The position numbers and the translations under genes were made by a program. Shown here in pieces: positions 1 to 8,152 of a DNA stretch of 64,000 nt. The stretch lies in the NCBI GenBank assembly GCA_016212795.1, contig JACRDT010000033.1, positions 59,981 through 123,980 on the forward strand. Direction: 5' to 3'. The notes beneath the pieces were generated by a model, which made no database searches, was not told where the DNA came from, and was given only the letters and a program-made list of their open reading frames with translations. Source of the stretch: Elusimicrobiota bacterium. GTDB lineage: Bacteria > Elusimicrobiota > Elusimicrobia > UBA1565 > UBA9628. Numbering within the stretch: position 1 is the first letter of the stretch; each line of letters opens with the position of its first letter.

Positions 1-672
1 GCCCAGATGCTCCAGGCCGGCCGGCGCATGGCCTTCGAACCAGACCGCAGGACCGGCGACAAGCTGCTCTGGCTCGACACCCGCTCGAGCCTCAAGCGGC
101 TGGCCATCGGGGTCTCGGCCGCGGCCGCCGCCGGGCTCCTGCTGGGCCTCAACCTGGGGCTCCTGCCGGGGATCAACGTCCTGCTCCAGCCGATCGTGAC
201 CATGGGCTCGATCATCCCGCCCCTGGCCCTGCTGCCCATCCTGTTCATCGTCTTCGGGGTCGACGAGCTCTCCAAGGTGGTCCTCATCTTCGTCGGGACC
301 TTCCCGGTCATCACGCGCGGCATCATGCTGGAGGCCCGCAGGACCCCGCGCGAGCAGATCGTCAAGGCCCTCACCCTCGGCGCCTCTCAGCTGGAGGTCA
401 TCTATCGGATCGTCATGCCCCAGCTCCTGCCGAGGCTCCTTGAGGCCGTCCGGCTCTCCCTGGGCGGGGCGTGGCTCTTCCTCATCGCGTCGGAGGCCAT
501 CGCGTCCGAGTCGGGCCTGGGCTACCGCATCTTCCTCGTCCGGCGCTACATGGCCATGGACGTGATCATCCCCTACGCCATGTGGATCACGGCGCTGGGC
601 TTCGGCATGGACTGGGGGCTCAAGAAGCTCATCGCCAGGCTCTACCCCTGGTACTCCTCCGAGGATTCATGA
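1..672 (+). CDS. ABC transporter permease, SsuC/TauC/NrtB type (5' end outside window)
   Basis: Inner-membrane permease of an ABC importer of the nitrate/sulfonate/taurine class. The reading frame is open to the first base, so the true start lies upstream; about 223 residues are visible. Hydrophobic segments alternate with the cytoplasmic coupling loop (EAA-type loop) around REQIVKALTLGASQLEVIYR, followed by the typical MPQLLPRL. The stop overlaps the ATG of the ATPase gene (ATGA), so the two are translationally coupled. The substrate cannot be told from this part, and the binding protein is not in the window. Confidence 0.9.
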   Translation, partial: AQMLQAGRRMAFEPDRRTGDKLLWLDTRSSLKRLAIGVSAAAAAGLLLGLNLGLLPGINVLLQPIVTMGSIIPPLALLPILFIVFGVDELSKVVLIFVGTFPVITRGIMLEARRTPREQIVKALTLGASQLEVIYRIVMPQLLPRLLEAVRLSLGGAWLFLIASEAIASESGLGYRIFLVRRYMAMDVIIPYAMWITALGFGMDWGLKKLIARLYPWYSSEDS

Positions 673-1577
673 CCGGCCCCATCCCCCGGTCGTCCGACCC
701 GAAGGACAAGGTCCTCTACGTCGAGAACGTCTGCAAGGCCTACGGCGGCAAGGTGGTCCTCGACGACGTCGACCTCTCGGTGCGCTCCGGCGAGTTCTGC
801 GGCGTGGTCGGCCCGAGCGGGTGCGGCAAATCCACCCTCCTGCGCCTCATCCTCGGCGCGGAGGAGCCGACCTCGGGCCGTATCCTCCTCGACAACGAGC
901 CTGTCGGGCCCCCGGACCCCAAGCGCGGCATCGTGTACCAGAAGTATTCGCTTTTCCCCCACCTGACGGTGCTCGACAACGTGCTGCTCGGCAAGCGGCT
1001 GACCCTGGACTTCGCCTTCCGCCGCCAGGCGGCCGCGTTGACCGAGGAGGCCATGGCCCTGCTCAAGCAGATGCGCCTCGAGGGCGACGCGGCCAAGTAC
1101 CCCCACCAGCTCTCGGGCGGCATGCAGCAGAGGGTCGCCATCGCCCAGGCCATGGTCATGCGGCCGAGCATCCTGCTCATGGACGAGCCCTTCGGCGCCC
1201 TGGACCCGGGCACGCGCGAGGACATGCAGGTCCACCTCCTGGAAGCCTGGGAGAAGTCCAAGATGACGGTCTTCTTCGTGACGCACGACCTGCCGGAGGC
1301 GGTCTACCTGGCCACCCGCGTGCTGGTGCTGACCCAGTTCTACCGCGACGAGCGGGGCGATGGCTATCCCGGGAGAGGGGCCAAGGTGGTGGGCGACTAC
1401 GACGTCGCCCACCTGTCCGGCTCGACGGACCTCAAGCGCCGGGCCGAGTACGCCGACCTCGTGCAGACCATCCGCCAGGACGGCTTCGAGCCCGAGGCGC
1501 GCCGGCACGTCAACGATTTCAACCTCAAGCACCCGGACTCGTGGCGCTCCCTGCGTCCCGAGGAATCCGGGGGCTGA
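669..1577 (+). CDS. ABC transporter ATP-binding protein
   Basis: ATPase partner of the preceding permease, 302 residues. It has Walker A GPSGCGKST, a Q-loop (YQKYSLFPHLTV), signature LSGGMQQRVAIAQAM, Walker B ILLMDEPFGALD and the switch histidine in FFVTHDLPEAV. This is the SsuB/TauB/NrtD group. The ATG overlaps the permease stop by 4 nt. About 75 residues follow the nucleotide-binding core (from FYRDERGDGYPG onward). They are charged and contain no domain I recognise; they may be a regulatory tail. Confidence 0.93.
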   Translation: MTGPIPRSSDPKDKVLYVENVCKAYGGKVVLDDVDLSVRSGEFCGVVGPSGCGKSTLLRLILGAEEPTSGRILLDNEPVGPPDPKRGIVYQKYSLFPHLTVLDNVLLGKRLTLDFAFRRQAAALTEEAMALLKQMRLEGDAAKYPHQLSGGMQQRVAIAQAMVMRPSILLMDEPFGALDPGTREDMQVHLLEAWEKSKMTVFFVTHDLPEAVYLATRVLVLTQFYRDERGDGYPGRGAKVVGDYDVAHLSGSTDLKRRAEYADLVQTIRQDGFEPEARRHVNDFNLKHPDSWRSLRPEESGG

Positions 1578-1600
1578 CGACTCGGTGGAGAGGTGGTCCC

Positions 1601-3403
1601 ATGAACAAGGCGATGGAAGAACAGAAGGAGGCGGCTCGCCTAGCGCTCGCCCAGGGGCTTTGCGGCCTGCTGGTCGGACTGCTGTGGGTGTCGATCCTGG
1701 CGGCGGTCGCGGTCCCCTCGTTCCAGAACGTCCTGATGTCCCACCGCATGGCGGATGACTTCGGCCGCCTCGGCCGGCTGGCCGGGTTCTTCGACCTCTC
1801 CCGGGGAGCGTTCGTGCTGGCGGCCTTCGCGGCCATGCTGTCGTCCTGGGTCATGACCGCCCGCCGCGTCAACCCGGACCTGCCTCCCTTCCCGTTCGAC
1901 GAGGCCCGGCGGCCGCTCCTCACCTGGCTCCTGGTGTTCGCCTCCGGAGCGTCGTTCTGGGTCGGGCTGTTCCTCCTCGGGAGCCCGGACCTCGTCCCTT
2001 CGGGGGAGCCGGTCCTGGCGAGGCTCGTCGCGGCGGCCGCGGGGGGCGCCGTCTGCTGGCTCATCATCTCGCCGGCCGGGCTGGCGGGCGCGCTCGGCGT
2101 CTGCCCGCCGCCCGGGCCGGCCTGCGAGCGGCCCTCGTGCCGCTACGCGGCCGCTGCCTGGGGCGCGTGCTTCGGCCTCCTGGCGGGGGTCTTCCTGCGC
2201 GGGGCGGAGAGGGGCGTCGGGTTCCTGTTCCAGTGGATCCTGGAGGTGGGGTCCCCCTCCTTCGAGATGAACGCCGCGCAGGCGCTCGTCGTGTACAGCC
2301 TGCCCGTGGCCGCGGGCGCGCTTTCCTTCGCCGTCGTCTTCGGGTCCGCGCCCGCCTGGGCGGCGGACGGGTCGGGCGCCTTCGTCAGGCTCCGCCGGGC
2401 CCTCATCCCCGCGGCCCTGCTGGCGGTCTCGGTCCTGTGGGTGCGCGGCCTGCACCGCCAGGCGGTCGCGGAGTTCCATTGGCGCGCCGGGAGCCTCGTC
2501 GAGGCCGCGGCCCTGCCGGACAAGACCCCTCCCCTCTGGACGCTCGTCGTCCTGGGCGCCGACGGCAAGGACGCGCCCACGGCCGCCCCGTGGCCTCTCG
2601 AGGCCAAGCCGTGGCACGGTTCGGGCGGCGCCGTGGCCGCCACCGAGGCCAACGCCGCCAAGCTCACGGAGTTCCTGGCCGGCCCGGGCCGGCGCAGCCG
2701 CTACCACCGGGCCGCCGCGGACGTCCTGGCCCGCTTCCCCAACGCGCTCTGGGACCGGGAAGCCGCCCTCTACGCGAGGGAGCTCGTGACCGGCGTGTTC
2801 GGGGAGGACATCCTCTCCCCGGCCATGGAGTCGCACTGGCTGTCCCGGCAGGCGCCGGTCACGCCGGCCAACCGCGCCAGGCTGGAGGCGGTCTCGGACC
2901 CGGGCCGCTACCGCATCCGGGGCCGGGCGGCCCTGACCGTGGCGAAGGCCTGGTGGCGCTTCGGGGACCCGCGGCGCGCCCGCCGCTGGCTGGACGCGGC
3001 GCGGCTGACCTATCGGGGCGACAAGGACGAGCCGGTCGCCCTCCCGGAGGGCAAGCCCTTCACCGACGGCGCCGTCCAGGGCCGCGTCACCATCGGCGGC
3101 AAGGCCGCCGCCGGGGCGAGGGTCGGCCTCTTCAGGCTCCCAGACAGGGCCCGCGCCCTCACGCCGCCCTGGCCCGGCGCCCCCTTGAGCCAGCTGTCTG
3201 ATTCGCGGGCCCTCGGCGCCGACGGAGCCTTCCGCTTCGACCATCTCTCCGACGGGCAATACGGGGTCTGCCTTCTGGCTCCTCCCGGGACCTTGCCCGT
3301 GAAAGGCCGCCTCAAAGGCGGGAAACTGCCCGGCGTGTTCCCGCTGTCGAGCCGCGCTCCCCGCGCCGACCTCGGGCTCATCGCCCTGGCGCCGGCGCCT
3401 TGA
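1601..3403 (+). CDS. Polytopic membrane protein with large soluble C-terminus, unknown function
   Basis: 600 residues. The ATG at 1601 follows a GGAGAGG-type ribosome site. The first ~285 residues hold about seven hydrophobic segments (for example around residues 16-38, 107-127 and 225-245). The rest is soluble, with a repeat-like helical stretch, and ends in a beta-rich segment (VQGRVTIGGKAAAGARVGLF ... LGADGAFRFDHLSDGQYGV) like carboxypeptidase-regulatory or prealbumin-like surface domains. It lies 23 nt after the ABC ATPase gene and could be co-transcribed, but nothing ties it to transport. It ends 4 nt before the AAA+-type repeat at 3408. Confidence 0.75.
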   Translation: MNKAMEEQKEAARLALAQGLCGLLVGLLWVSILAAVAVPSFQNVLMSHRMADDFGRLGRLAGFFDLSRGAFVLAAFAAMLSSWVMTARRVNPDLPPFPFDEARRPLLTWLLVFASGASFWVGLFLLGSPDLVPSGEPVLARLVAAAAGGAVCWLIISPAGLAGALGVCPPPGPACERPSCRYAAAAWGACFGLLAGVFLRGAERGVGFLFQWILEVGSPSFEMNAAQALVVYSLPVAAGALSFAVVFGSAPAWAADGSGAFVRLRRALIPAALLAVSVLWVRGLHRQAVAEFHWRAGSLVEAAALPDKTPPLWTLVVLGADGKDAPTAAPWPLEAKPWHGSGGAVAATEANAAKLTEFLAGPGRRSRYHRAAADVLARFPNALWDREAALYARELVTGVFGEDILSPAMESHWLSRQAPVTPANRARLEAVSDPGRYRIRGRAALTVAKAWWRFGDPRRARRWLDAARLTYRGDKDEPVALPEGKPFTDGAVQGRVTIGGKAAAGARVGLFRLPDRARALTPPWPGAPLSQLSDSRALGADGAFRFDHLSDGQYGVCLLAPPGTLPVKGRLKGGKLPGVFPLSSRAPRADLGLIALAPAP

Positions 3404-3407
3404 CGGC

Positions 3408-3491
3408 CTACTTGGGCTCGACGAACGCGGCCTTGGCCTGCTTGGCCTCGGCGAAGATGATGATGCCCTTCTTCCCTGTCAAGCGATGCAT
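3408..3491 (-). pseudogene. 27-codon fragment carrying the AAA+ C-terminal sequence (repeat copy A)
   Basis: On the minus strand an ATG at 3491-3489 overlaps the stop of the TPR gene (TAATG). It opens 27 codons ending [15 protein letters not shown] and TAG. The last 15 codons are identical in DNA to the C-terminal coding sequence of the AAA+ gene at 8163-8207. The first 12 codons (MHRLTGKKGIII and so on) are unrelated. This is most simply the displaced original end of the AAA+ gene; coupled translation is possible but unproven. Confidence 0.5.
3411..3455 (-). repeat. 45-bp AAA+ 3'-end repeat, copy A
   Basis: Identical over 45 bp to 8163-8207. It is followed on the minus strand directly by a TAG stop, so it is probably the ancestral gene end. 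Confidence 0.9.
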
Positions 3492-4810
3492 TACGGAGGT
3501 CGTATCCCTTCAAGTTCGTCTAAGGCGAAGCGGAATCGGGGATTGACTGCCAACACGCTCTTAAAGGACGCTTTCGACTTTGCAATGTCCCGGAGGTATT
3601 GCTTGTACACTCTGCCTTTCCAGTACGCGCACCAAGCGTAGTTGGGATTGAGGCGGAGGGACCTGTTGAAAGCCTGCAGCCCCCCTAGCGGATCGCCTTT
3701 GTCCACAAGAGACCGGCCCAGCACGTAATACGAATAGTAGTCAGGCTTCAGGGATACGGCCTTCTTCGCCAGTTCCCAGGCTCCTGCGGGGTCTTCGCCG
3801 ATCTCGCATTGGCTCTCAGCAAGATAGGCGTAGATGATGCCCTCATTGGGATGCTTCGCGCTCAGCCCGCCGAGGCGAAGTTTGGCTTCCTTCAGCGCCC
3901 TGTCGGCACCGGAGATATCTCGATCATTCACGAGAATCCTTATCTTGAACAAGTAGCTATGGCCCACGATCATCGGGTCAGGACTCAATTCTAGCGCCCT
4001 GCCGAGATGGCCGAGAGCCTCGCTTGATTTCCCCAGCATGAACTCGAGTTCGCCGAAAGTGGCCGGGACGTAGGCGTTCTCCGGCTCCAGTTCAGCGGAC
4101 GTCTTCAGATCCTCCGCCGCCTTCTCATAGTCGCCGACATAGATGAAGGCATTCGCGCGGTTGAGGTAACCGCCGGTTTTCGTCGGATTCAACAAGATCG
4201 CCTTTGAACAATCCTCGATAGCCTTCGAGTAGTCACCTTTGTAAATGAAAACAAGGCAGCGGTTGACGAAAACAGCGGGCTCGTCTGGCACGATTTCTGA
4301 TGCCGTGCTGAGATCCTCGATGGCCTTATCATAGGCGCCCTGCTTTTCCGCATAGATTGCGCCGCGGACCAAATACGCTCGGGCGCCTCGGGAATTCAAC
4401 TCGACAGCTCTATCCAGGCTCTGAAGAGCCTTGACGTACTCGCCGCTATTGTAATGCGCTATCCCACGGAAGAGGAAGGCGGTGGAGTCTTTCGGTGACA
4501 ACTCAAGGGCCATGTCCAGGTTTCGGATGGCACTCTGATGATCACCAAGCTGATCGTACGCTAGCCCGAGATTCCTGTAAGCTACGGCCTTATTGCCGAC
4601 GCCGTCAGCGGGAAGCCAGGACTCGAGCGCCTTGGAATAGCATTCGACCTGTTTGCTTGGGCCCGCCGCATCGAGCCCTTGTTCAACCCACGAACCGAAG
4701 CTGCCAGGAAGGCAGGCACCGGTGGTGGACCTCTCTTCACACCCGTACACGGCTGAAGTCTGGCAGGTCAGCGCCATCAGCAGCCAGATGGTCCTCCCCA
4801 TCGGGATCAT
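3491..4810 (-). CDS. Exported TPR-repeat protein
   Basis: About 439 residues. I place the start at 4810 because the N-terminus then reads MIPMGRTIWLLMALTCQTSA, a signal peptide. An in-frame ATG at 4849 would add 13 polar residues. About ten tetratricopeptide repeats follow (for example NLGLAYDQLGDHQSAIRNLD, LFRGIAHYNSGEYVKALQSL, LNRANAFIYVGDYEKAAEDL). TPRs are protein-interaction scaffolds, so the job is probably assembly or binding in the periplasm. GC and codon use are lower than in the flanking genes. It lies 139 nt downstream of the lipoprotein operon on the same strand. Confidence 0.85.
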   Translation of the reverse strand: MIPMGRTIWLLMALTCQTSAVYGCEERSTTGACLPGSFGSWVEQGLDAAGPSKQVECYSKALESWLPADGVGNKAVAYRNLGLAYDQLGDHQSAIRNLDMALELSPKDSTAFLFRGIAHYNSGEYVKALQSLDRAVELNSRGARAYLVRGAIYAEKQGAYDKAIEDLSTASEIVPDEPAVFVNRCLVFIYKGDYSKAIEDCSKAILLNPTKTGGYLNRANAFIYVGDYEKAAEDLKTSAELEPENAYVPATFGELEFMLGKSSEALGHLGRALELSPDPMIVGHSYLFKIRILVNDRDISGADRALKEAKLRLGGLSAKHPNEGIIYAYLAESQCEIGEDPAGAWELAKKAVSLKPDYYSYYVLGRSLVDKGDPLGGLQAFNRSLRLNPNYAWCAYWKGRVYKQYLRDIAKSKASFKSVLAVNPRFRFALDELEGIRPP

Positions 4811-4949
4811 TCGACCGCAGCTTTGTCTCCGAGGCACATGCGCTCCCATTCAATCCGGTTGATCCCCCGACTCGACTGGCGCCCCTGCCAACTGTATGAG
4901 TATTTTGCGCGGCACCACCCGTGAAACCCAACCCTTCATGGGGCCGTGA

Positions 4950-5597
4950 TCACTTGCTGCCTGCTGAGACCAGAACGGCCTGCACCAGAGTCCTGTCTCG
5001 CCTGACCTGGAGTGCACGCGCGGCTGGTTCAAGTCTCAAAATCTCGGCTCTGACCAGGGCCTCAATGTGGGGATACCGGCTTATGATTTTCGCGTTCTTT
5101 TCCAACTCGGAACTTAGGATTCGCCGGCGGTCTTCAGTCGCCGGGTCCAGACCCTTGAAAGAGCGAGTCTGATTGGCGTGGATTACCGCTCCAAGCGCCT
5201 CGATCCGGCTTTTGATTTCCTCCAAGGAGGAATCCTTGACCCAGCCCCTGATCTCCTCATGATTCTGCCCAGGCTTCCTGACGGAGCCGGTTGGCCAAGC
5301 GATCCCAAGGGGGCAGTTTTTTCCCAACTCGGAAGCGCCATCTTGCGAGAAGAATTGCAGCGCCTCTGTTTTCGCTATTCCGAGGTCCGCCACCTCGACG
5401 AAGACGGAGAGGAACTTGTCCGCTCTCCCGCAGGCTGGAATAGGAGATGGCTCTCTCTTCCAATATCCCTTGGGAACCCCGCGGACATCGGTCGCTGGGC
5501 CCGAGGAAATCTCCGGCGGCGTCGGCGCCGCGTTCGACGGCATCAGAGCCACCAAAAGGAACCCGACCGTAACCCCGGTAATCCCCCCCCCTTTCAT
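4950..5597 (-). CDS. Exported protein, split C-half paralogue of the 6243-7508 protein
   Basis: 215 residues with a signal peptide (MKGGGITGVTVGFLLVALMP). The mature part contains FLSVFVEVADLGIAKTEALQ, then a helical stretch ending EALVRAEILRLEPAARALQ. This matches the C-terminal half of the 6243-7508 protein (VLSVFVRVKDLARAAAEAKG ... LTLLQDELRWLEPAAKARRD). The pattern (a beta segment, a helix, a 'LxALGxV' segment and a long helical pair) resembles DUF4349-like domains, a weak impression. It overlaps the upstream gene by ATGA. Function unknown. Confidence 0.8.
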   Translation of the reverse strand: MKGGGITGVTVGFLLVALMPSNAAPTPPEISSGPATDVRGVPKGYWKREPSPIPACGRADKFLSVFVEVADLGIAKTEALQFFSQDGASELGKNCPLGIAWPTGSVRKPGQNHEEIRGWVKDSSLEEIKSRIEALGAVIHANQTRSFKGLDPATEDRRRILSSELEKNAKIISRYPHIEALVRAEILRLEPAARALQVRRDRTLVQAVLVSAGSK

Positions 5598-6229
5598 GGC
5601 GCTTGCTCCACCCTCACTGCAACACCAGCTTTCTGGGCCTTCTCATACCGCGAGATGAGACCGGCCAATTCCTCCGCGACGGTCTCAGAGAACCCGATGA
5701 TGCCAGGGATGTCGATCTGTTCCTTCTTCAGGGCCGAGATCTCGGCCTGGATCCTGTCCAATTTATAGTAGAGGTCCTCCACGTCCCTTGCTGTAGCGAG
5801 CTTCTTTGAAGAAGCAAATCTCACCCTCCTCAATCCCAGCAGAAGGCCTAGAACTTTCTTGTATTGGGGCAACGGAACTTTCCAGAACCCGTCGTAGGTT
5901 GCACGACCCGGGGAATAGCCCCTCACGAATTCTTGATACGGGTATTGAGAGAAGTACGGATCATGTTGAATGGGGGCTTTCACGCCGCCAGCCTTCCACA
6001 GAGCGGCCGTAACGAAGGCCTCGGTAGCTGCCGCATCCTTTGATTCGATGACGACCCGGCATACCTCAAAGTACGGAGGAGCCGAATATGTCTTATTCCA
6101 AAACTCCGGCTTCGTGAAGTCCTGTGTTGCCGCGAGGCGCGGATGGGAGGCGGACCGAATCGATCCGCAACCCGATGAGAATGCCAGGGTGCCGGCCGCA
6201 AAGAAGATGCGAAATACAGATTTCAACAT
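5594..6229 (-). CDS. Lipoprotein, split N-half paralogue of the 6243-7508 protein
   Basis: 211 residues. The signal peptide ends in a lipobox (LAFSSGC, Cys21). The mature part has FWNKTYSAPPYFEVCRVVIE, an ALWKAGG segment and a helical tail (DVEDLYYKLDRIQAEISALK). It matches the N-terminal half of the 6243-7508 protein (FWNRYFGIPPYSEEHCIVLN ... SELYFKLANLRAERALLL). It is transcribed between the fused paralogue (13 nt upstream) and the C-half gene (ATGA overlap). Unknown function, probably envelope-associated. Confidence 0.82.
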   Translation of the reverse strand: MLKSVFRIFFAAGTLAFSSGCGSIRSASHPRLAATQDFTKPEFWNKTYSAPPYFEVCRVVIESKDAAATEAFVTAALWKAGGVKAPIQHDPYFSQYPYQEFVRGYSPGRATYDGFWKVPLPQYKKVLGLLLGLRRVRFASSKKLATARDVEDLYYKLDRIQAEISALKKEQIDIPGIIGFSETVAEELAGLISRYEKAQKAGVAVRVEQAP

Positions 6230-6242
6230 GGACGTCGCTCAG

Positions 6243-7508
6243 TCAAGGCGTCGGCCCTTGATTCAGCATATCATCGAAGAGAAAGACCTGCATCAATGCC
6301 CTGTCCGCAGTGTCTCGCCGCGCTTTGGCAGCCGGTTCAAGCCAACGGAGCTCATCTTGGAGCAGCGTCAGCACATGCGGAGTCGTCCTGAGAAGCCCAT
6401 CATGGGAACTTATCTCGGCCTGAAGAGCCCGCAGATGCTCATCGGCGTCCTGCGGTGGTCCGCCGAACGACGATCCGTCGTTCGTTCCCACCACTTCGCC
6501 GATTGCGGAGAGCCTGCTCTTGGCCTCAGCCAGGAATCCTTCCTTGAACCAACCAGCGAGCCAGATGTACGGGAAAGGCTTCTTATACCATCCGGGCGGG
6601 CGCATGCCTCCATCCGAGCAGTTGGCCGCGAGCTCAAGCGCTCCATCCATCGAGAATAGGCCCTTCGCCTCCGCTGCCGCGCGAGCCAGGTCCTTTACCC
6701 GCACAAAAACACTGAGAACTATGCCGCCCTTCCCGCAGAATGTTCGGGGCATTCCGATGGCAATTTGAGTTTCTGTTGCCACCTCCTCTGAGCGGCTCGC
6801 AGGGACCACAGGCGCCGCCACATGGGCCGAATCGGTGAGAACTATCCCGACGGCAGCGTCGTCAATCACGTCGCGATGTTTGGAGGCGAAGGATTCCAAG
6901 TACTCCACCTTGGAGTCGACCGTGGCTAGTACGGCCGGAATCGAGGACTTGTCATTCAAAAGCAACGCCCTCTCCGCGCGCAGGTTGGCCAGTTTGAAGT
7001 ACAGCTCGGAGAAGTCGACCTCCGCGGAGACATAGCGCACCACCTGTCCAAGGGCCGACAATTCTGAAACCGCGCCGCCGACGCGGTTCTTCGACATGTC
7101 CCAAACGCCCTCATAGCGCGATCCTAGCCCAACGAAATCCGCGAGAGTGATAGAGCAAGGGAAGACAGGGCCGTTTATCCACCTGGGCATTCGGCCGTCA
7201 TTGAGCCTTGAGGCGGACTTGCGTCCCTTCGCTTTCCAAAGGATGCTGGCAAGCTGCGACTCTGCCGCTCCGGCGTCCTTGACATTGAGAACGATGCAGT
7301 GCTCCTCGGAGTAGGGAGGTATGCCGAAGTATCTGTTCCAGAATCCAGGTACAGCGTGGTCGAAGGAGCGGCTCGCAAGAGACGCGGTCGAGTCGTCAGG
7401 AAGGCCAACGGGGCGCGGAACGCACCCCCCGAAGAAGCCAGGGCAGAACAGAAAGAGGAAAACGCAGATCCGGGACACGAATGGACTTAGACGGCGGCTG
7501 AGAGACAA
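6243..7508 (-). CDS. Lipoprotein with two tandem related domains (fused form of the two following genes)
   Basis: First gene of the three-gene operon. I chose TTG at 7508 because a strong GGGAGG site lies 9 nt upstream and the product then starts with a clean lipoprotein signal (SLSRRLSPFVSRICVFLFLF, lipobox FFGGC). A GTG at 7547 is in frame but has no ribosome site. The product is 421 residues. The N-half resembles the 5594-6229 protein and the C-half the 4950-5597 protein. Each half has a beta-strand/helix unit and a helical pair, so the protein itself looks like an internal duplication. Codon use is atypical for the window. Confidence 0.8.
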   Translation of the reverse strand: MSLSRRLSPFVSRICVFLFLFCPGFFGGCVPRPVGLPDDSTASLASRSFDHAVPGFWNRYFGIPPYSEEHCIVLNVKDAGAAESQLASILWKAKGRKSASRLNDGRMPRWINGPVFPCSITLADFVGLGSRYEGVWDMSKNRVGGAVSELSALGQVVRYVSAEVDFSELYFKLANLRAERALLLNDKSSIPAVLATVDSKVEYLESFASKHRDVIDDAAVGIVLTDSAHVAAPVVPASRSEEVATETQIAIGMPRTFCGKGGIVLSVFVRVKDLARAAAEAKGLFSMDGALELAANCSDGGMRPPGWYKKPFPYIWLAGWFKEGFLAEAKSRLSAIGEVVGTNDGSSFGGPPQDADEHLRALQAEISSHDGLLRTTPHVLTLLQDELRWLEPAAKARRDTADRALMQVFLFDDMLNQGPTP

Positions 7509-7729
7509 TTGTCCTATGCCTCCCGGTGGGGAATGGTTGGCTAACACTTGCCAGGCCTCAATGGCCCGACCTATTGTACTACATCGCCTTTCAATCCTTG
7601 ACCATGCAATGACTGGGGGAATCTTGTGGCCAGGCTACGGTCTGGCATCGGCGGCGGGCTTGGGCTCGACGAACGCCGCCTTGGCCTGCTTCAGGCCTCG
7701 GCGAATTTGATTGTTTCCGAAGCCGGCGA
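7509..7729. other. Non-coding stretch with repeat copy B
   Basis: Between the lipoprotein operon and the small membrane protein. It holds the degraded AAA+ 3'-end repeat (7659-7705). No other gene or clear promoter was seen. Confidence 0.5.
7659..7705 (-). repeat. AAA+ 3'-end repeat, copy B (frameshifted)
   Basis: Matches copies A and C with one substitution and a 2-nt insertion (CA after GCCTGCTT). The insertion breaks the reading frame inherited from the AAA+ gene. Confidence 0.85.
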
Positions 7730-8152
7730 TCATTGGGATTCCCGGGGCCAAGCCCGCCACATCCATATCCCCGCCAGCCCGGTCGCGACGAGGTTCGCCC
7801 AATGAAAAGCGCGGGCATAGCCGGCCAAGGACTCTCCTTTGGCGGCGAATAGGCCAAGAAAAAACAGCGTCCCCGCCCCAACGATGATAAGCGCGCCGAG
7901 GGCGGCCGCTGTTCCGAGCAGATTGCGTCCGAAGGGGTGGATGGGCCTGCGCCCCAGCGCGATGGACCCGAAAGCCAGGAGCAAACCGATCCCGACTTGC
8001 CACAGCAGCCAACTGAGGACGGGAAAATACAAGTCGATGCCCTCGCCGCGGAGGGTCCGTGCGCTACCGAAAGCGACCAGCAGCCAGCACATCAGCGTGG
8101 AGCGCCAATAGCGCCGCTCCAAACCCGTGAACCCCAGTCTAGGAAGAGACAT
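7730..8152 (-). CDS. Small integral membrane protein, unknown
   Basis: 140 residues with four hydrophobic segments (RSTLMCWLLVAFGSA, LSWLLWQVGIGLLLAFGSIA, LLGTAAALGALIIVGAGTLF, NLVATGLAGIWMWRA). The ATG at 8152 lies inside the last codons of the AAA+ gene (14-nt overlap). It sits between repeat copies B and C, so it may be a second insertion. No family recognised. Confidence 0.65.
   Translation of the reverse strand: MSLPRLGFTGLERRYWRSTLMCWLLVAFGSARTLRGEGIDLYFPVLSWLLWQVGIGLLLAFGSIALGRRPIHPFGRNLLGTAAALGALIIVGAGTLFFLGLFAAKGESLAGYARAFHWANLVATGLAGIWMWRAWPRESQ

Noticed and set aside
642..1532. Long open frame opposite the ABC ATPase gene, and many similar frames throughout
   Set aside because: High GC leaves few stops in all frames. 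These translations are Arg/Gly/Ala/Pro-rich, lack domains and run antisense to well-supported genes.
7635..8012. Minus-strand frame ending [18 protein letters not shown] as a gene
   Set aside because: It is out of frame with the clearly hydrophobic 7730-8152 protein. Its end only reflects the degraded repeat copy B.
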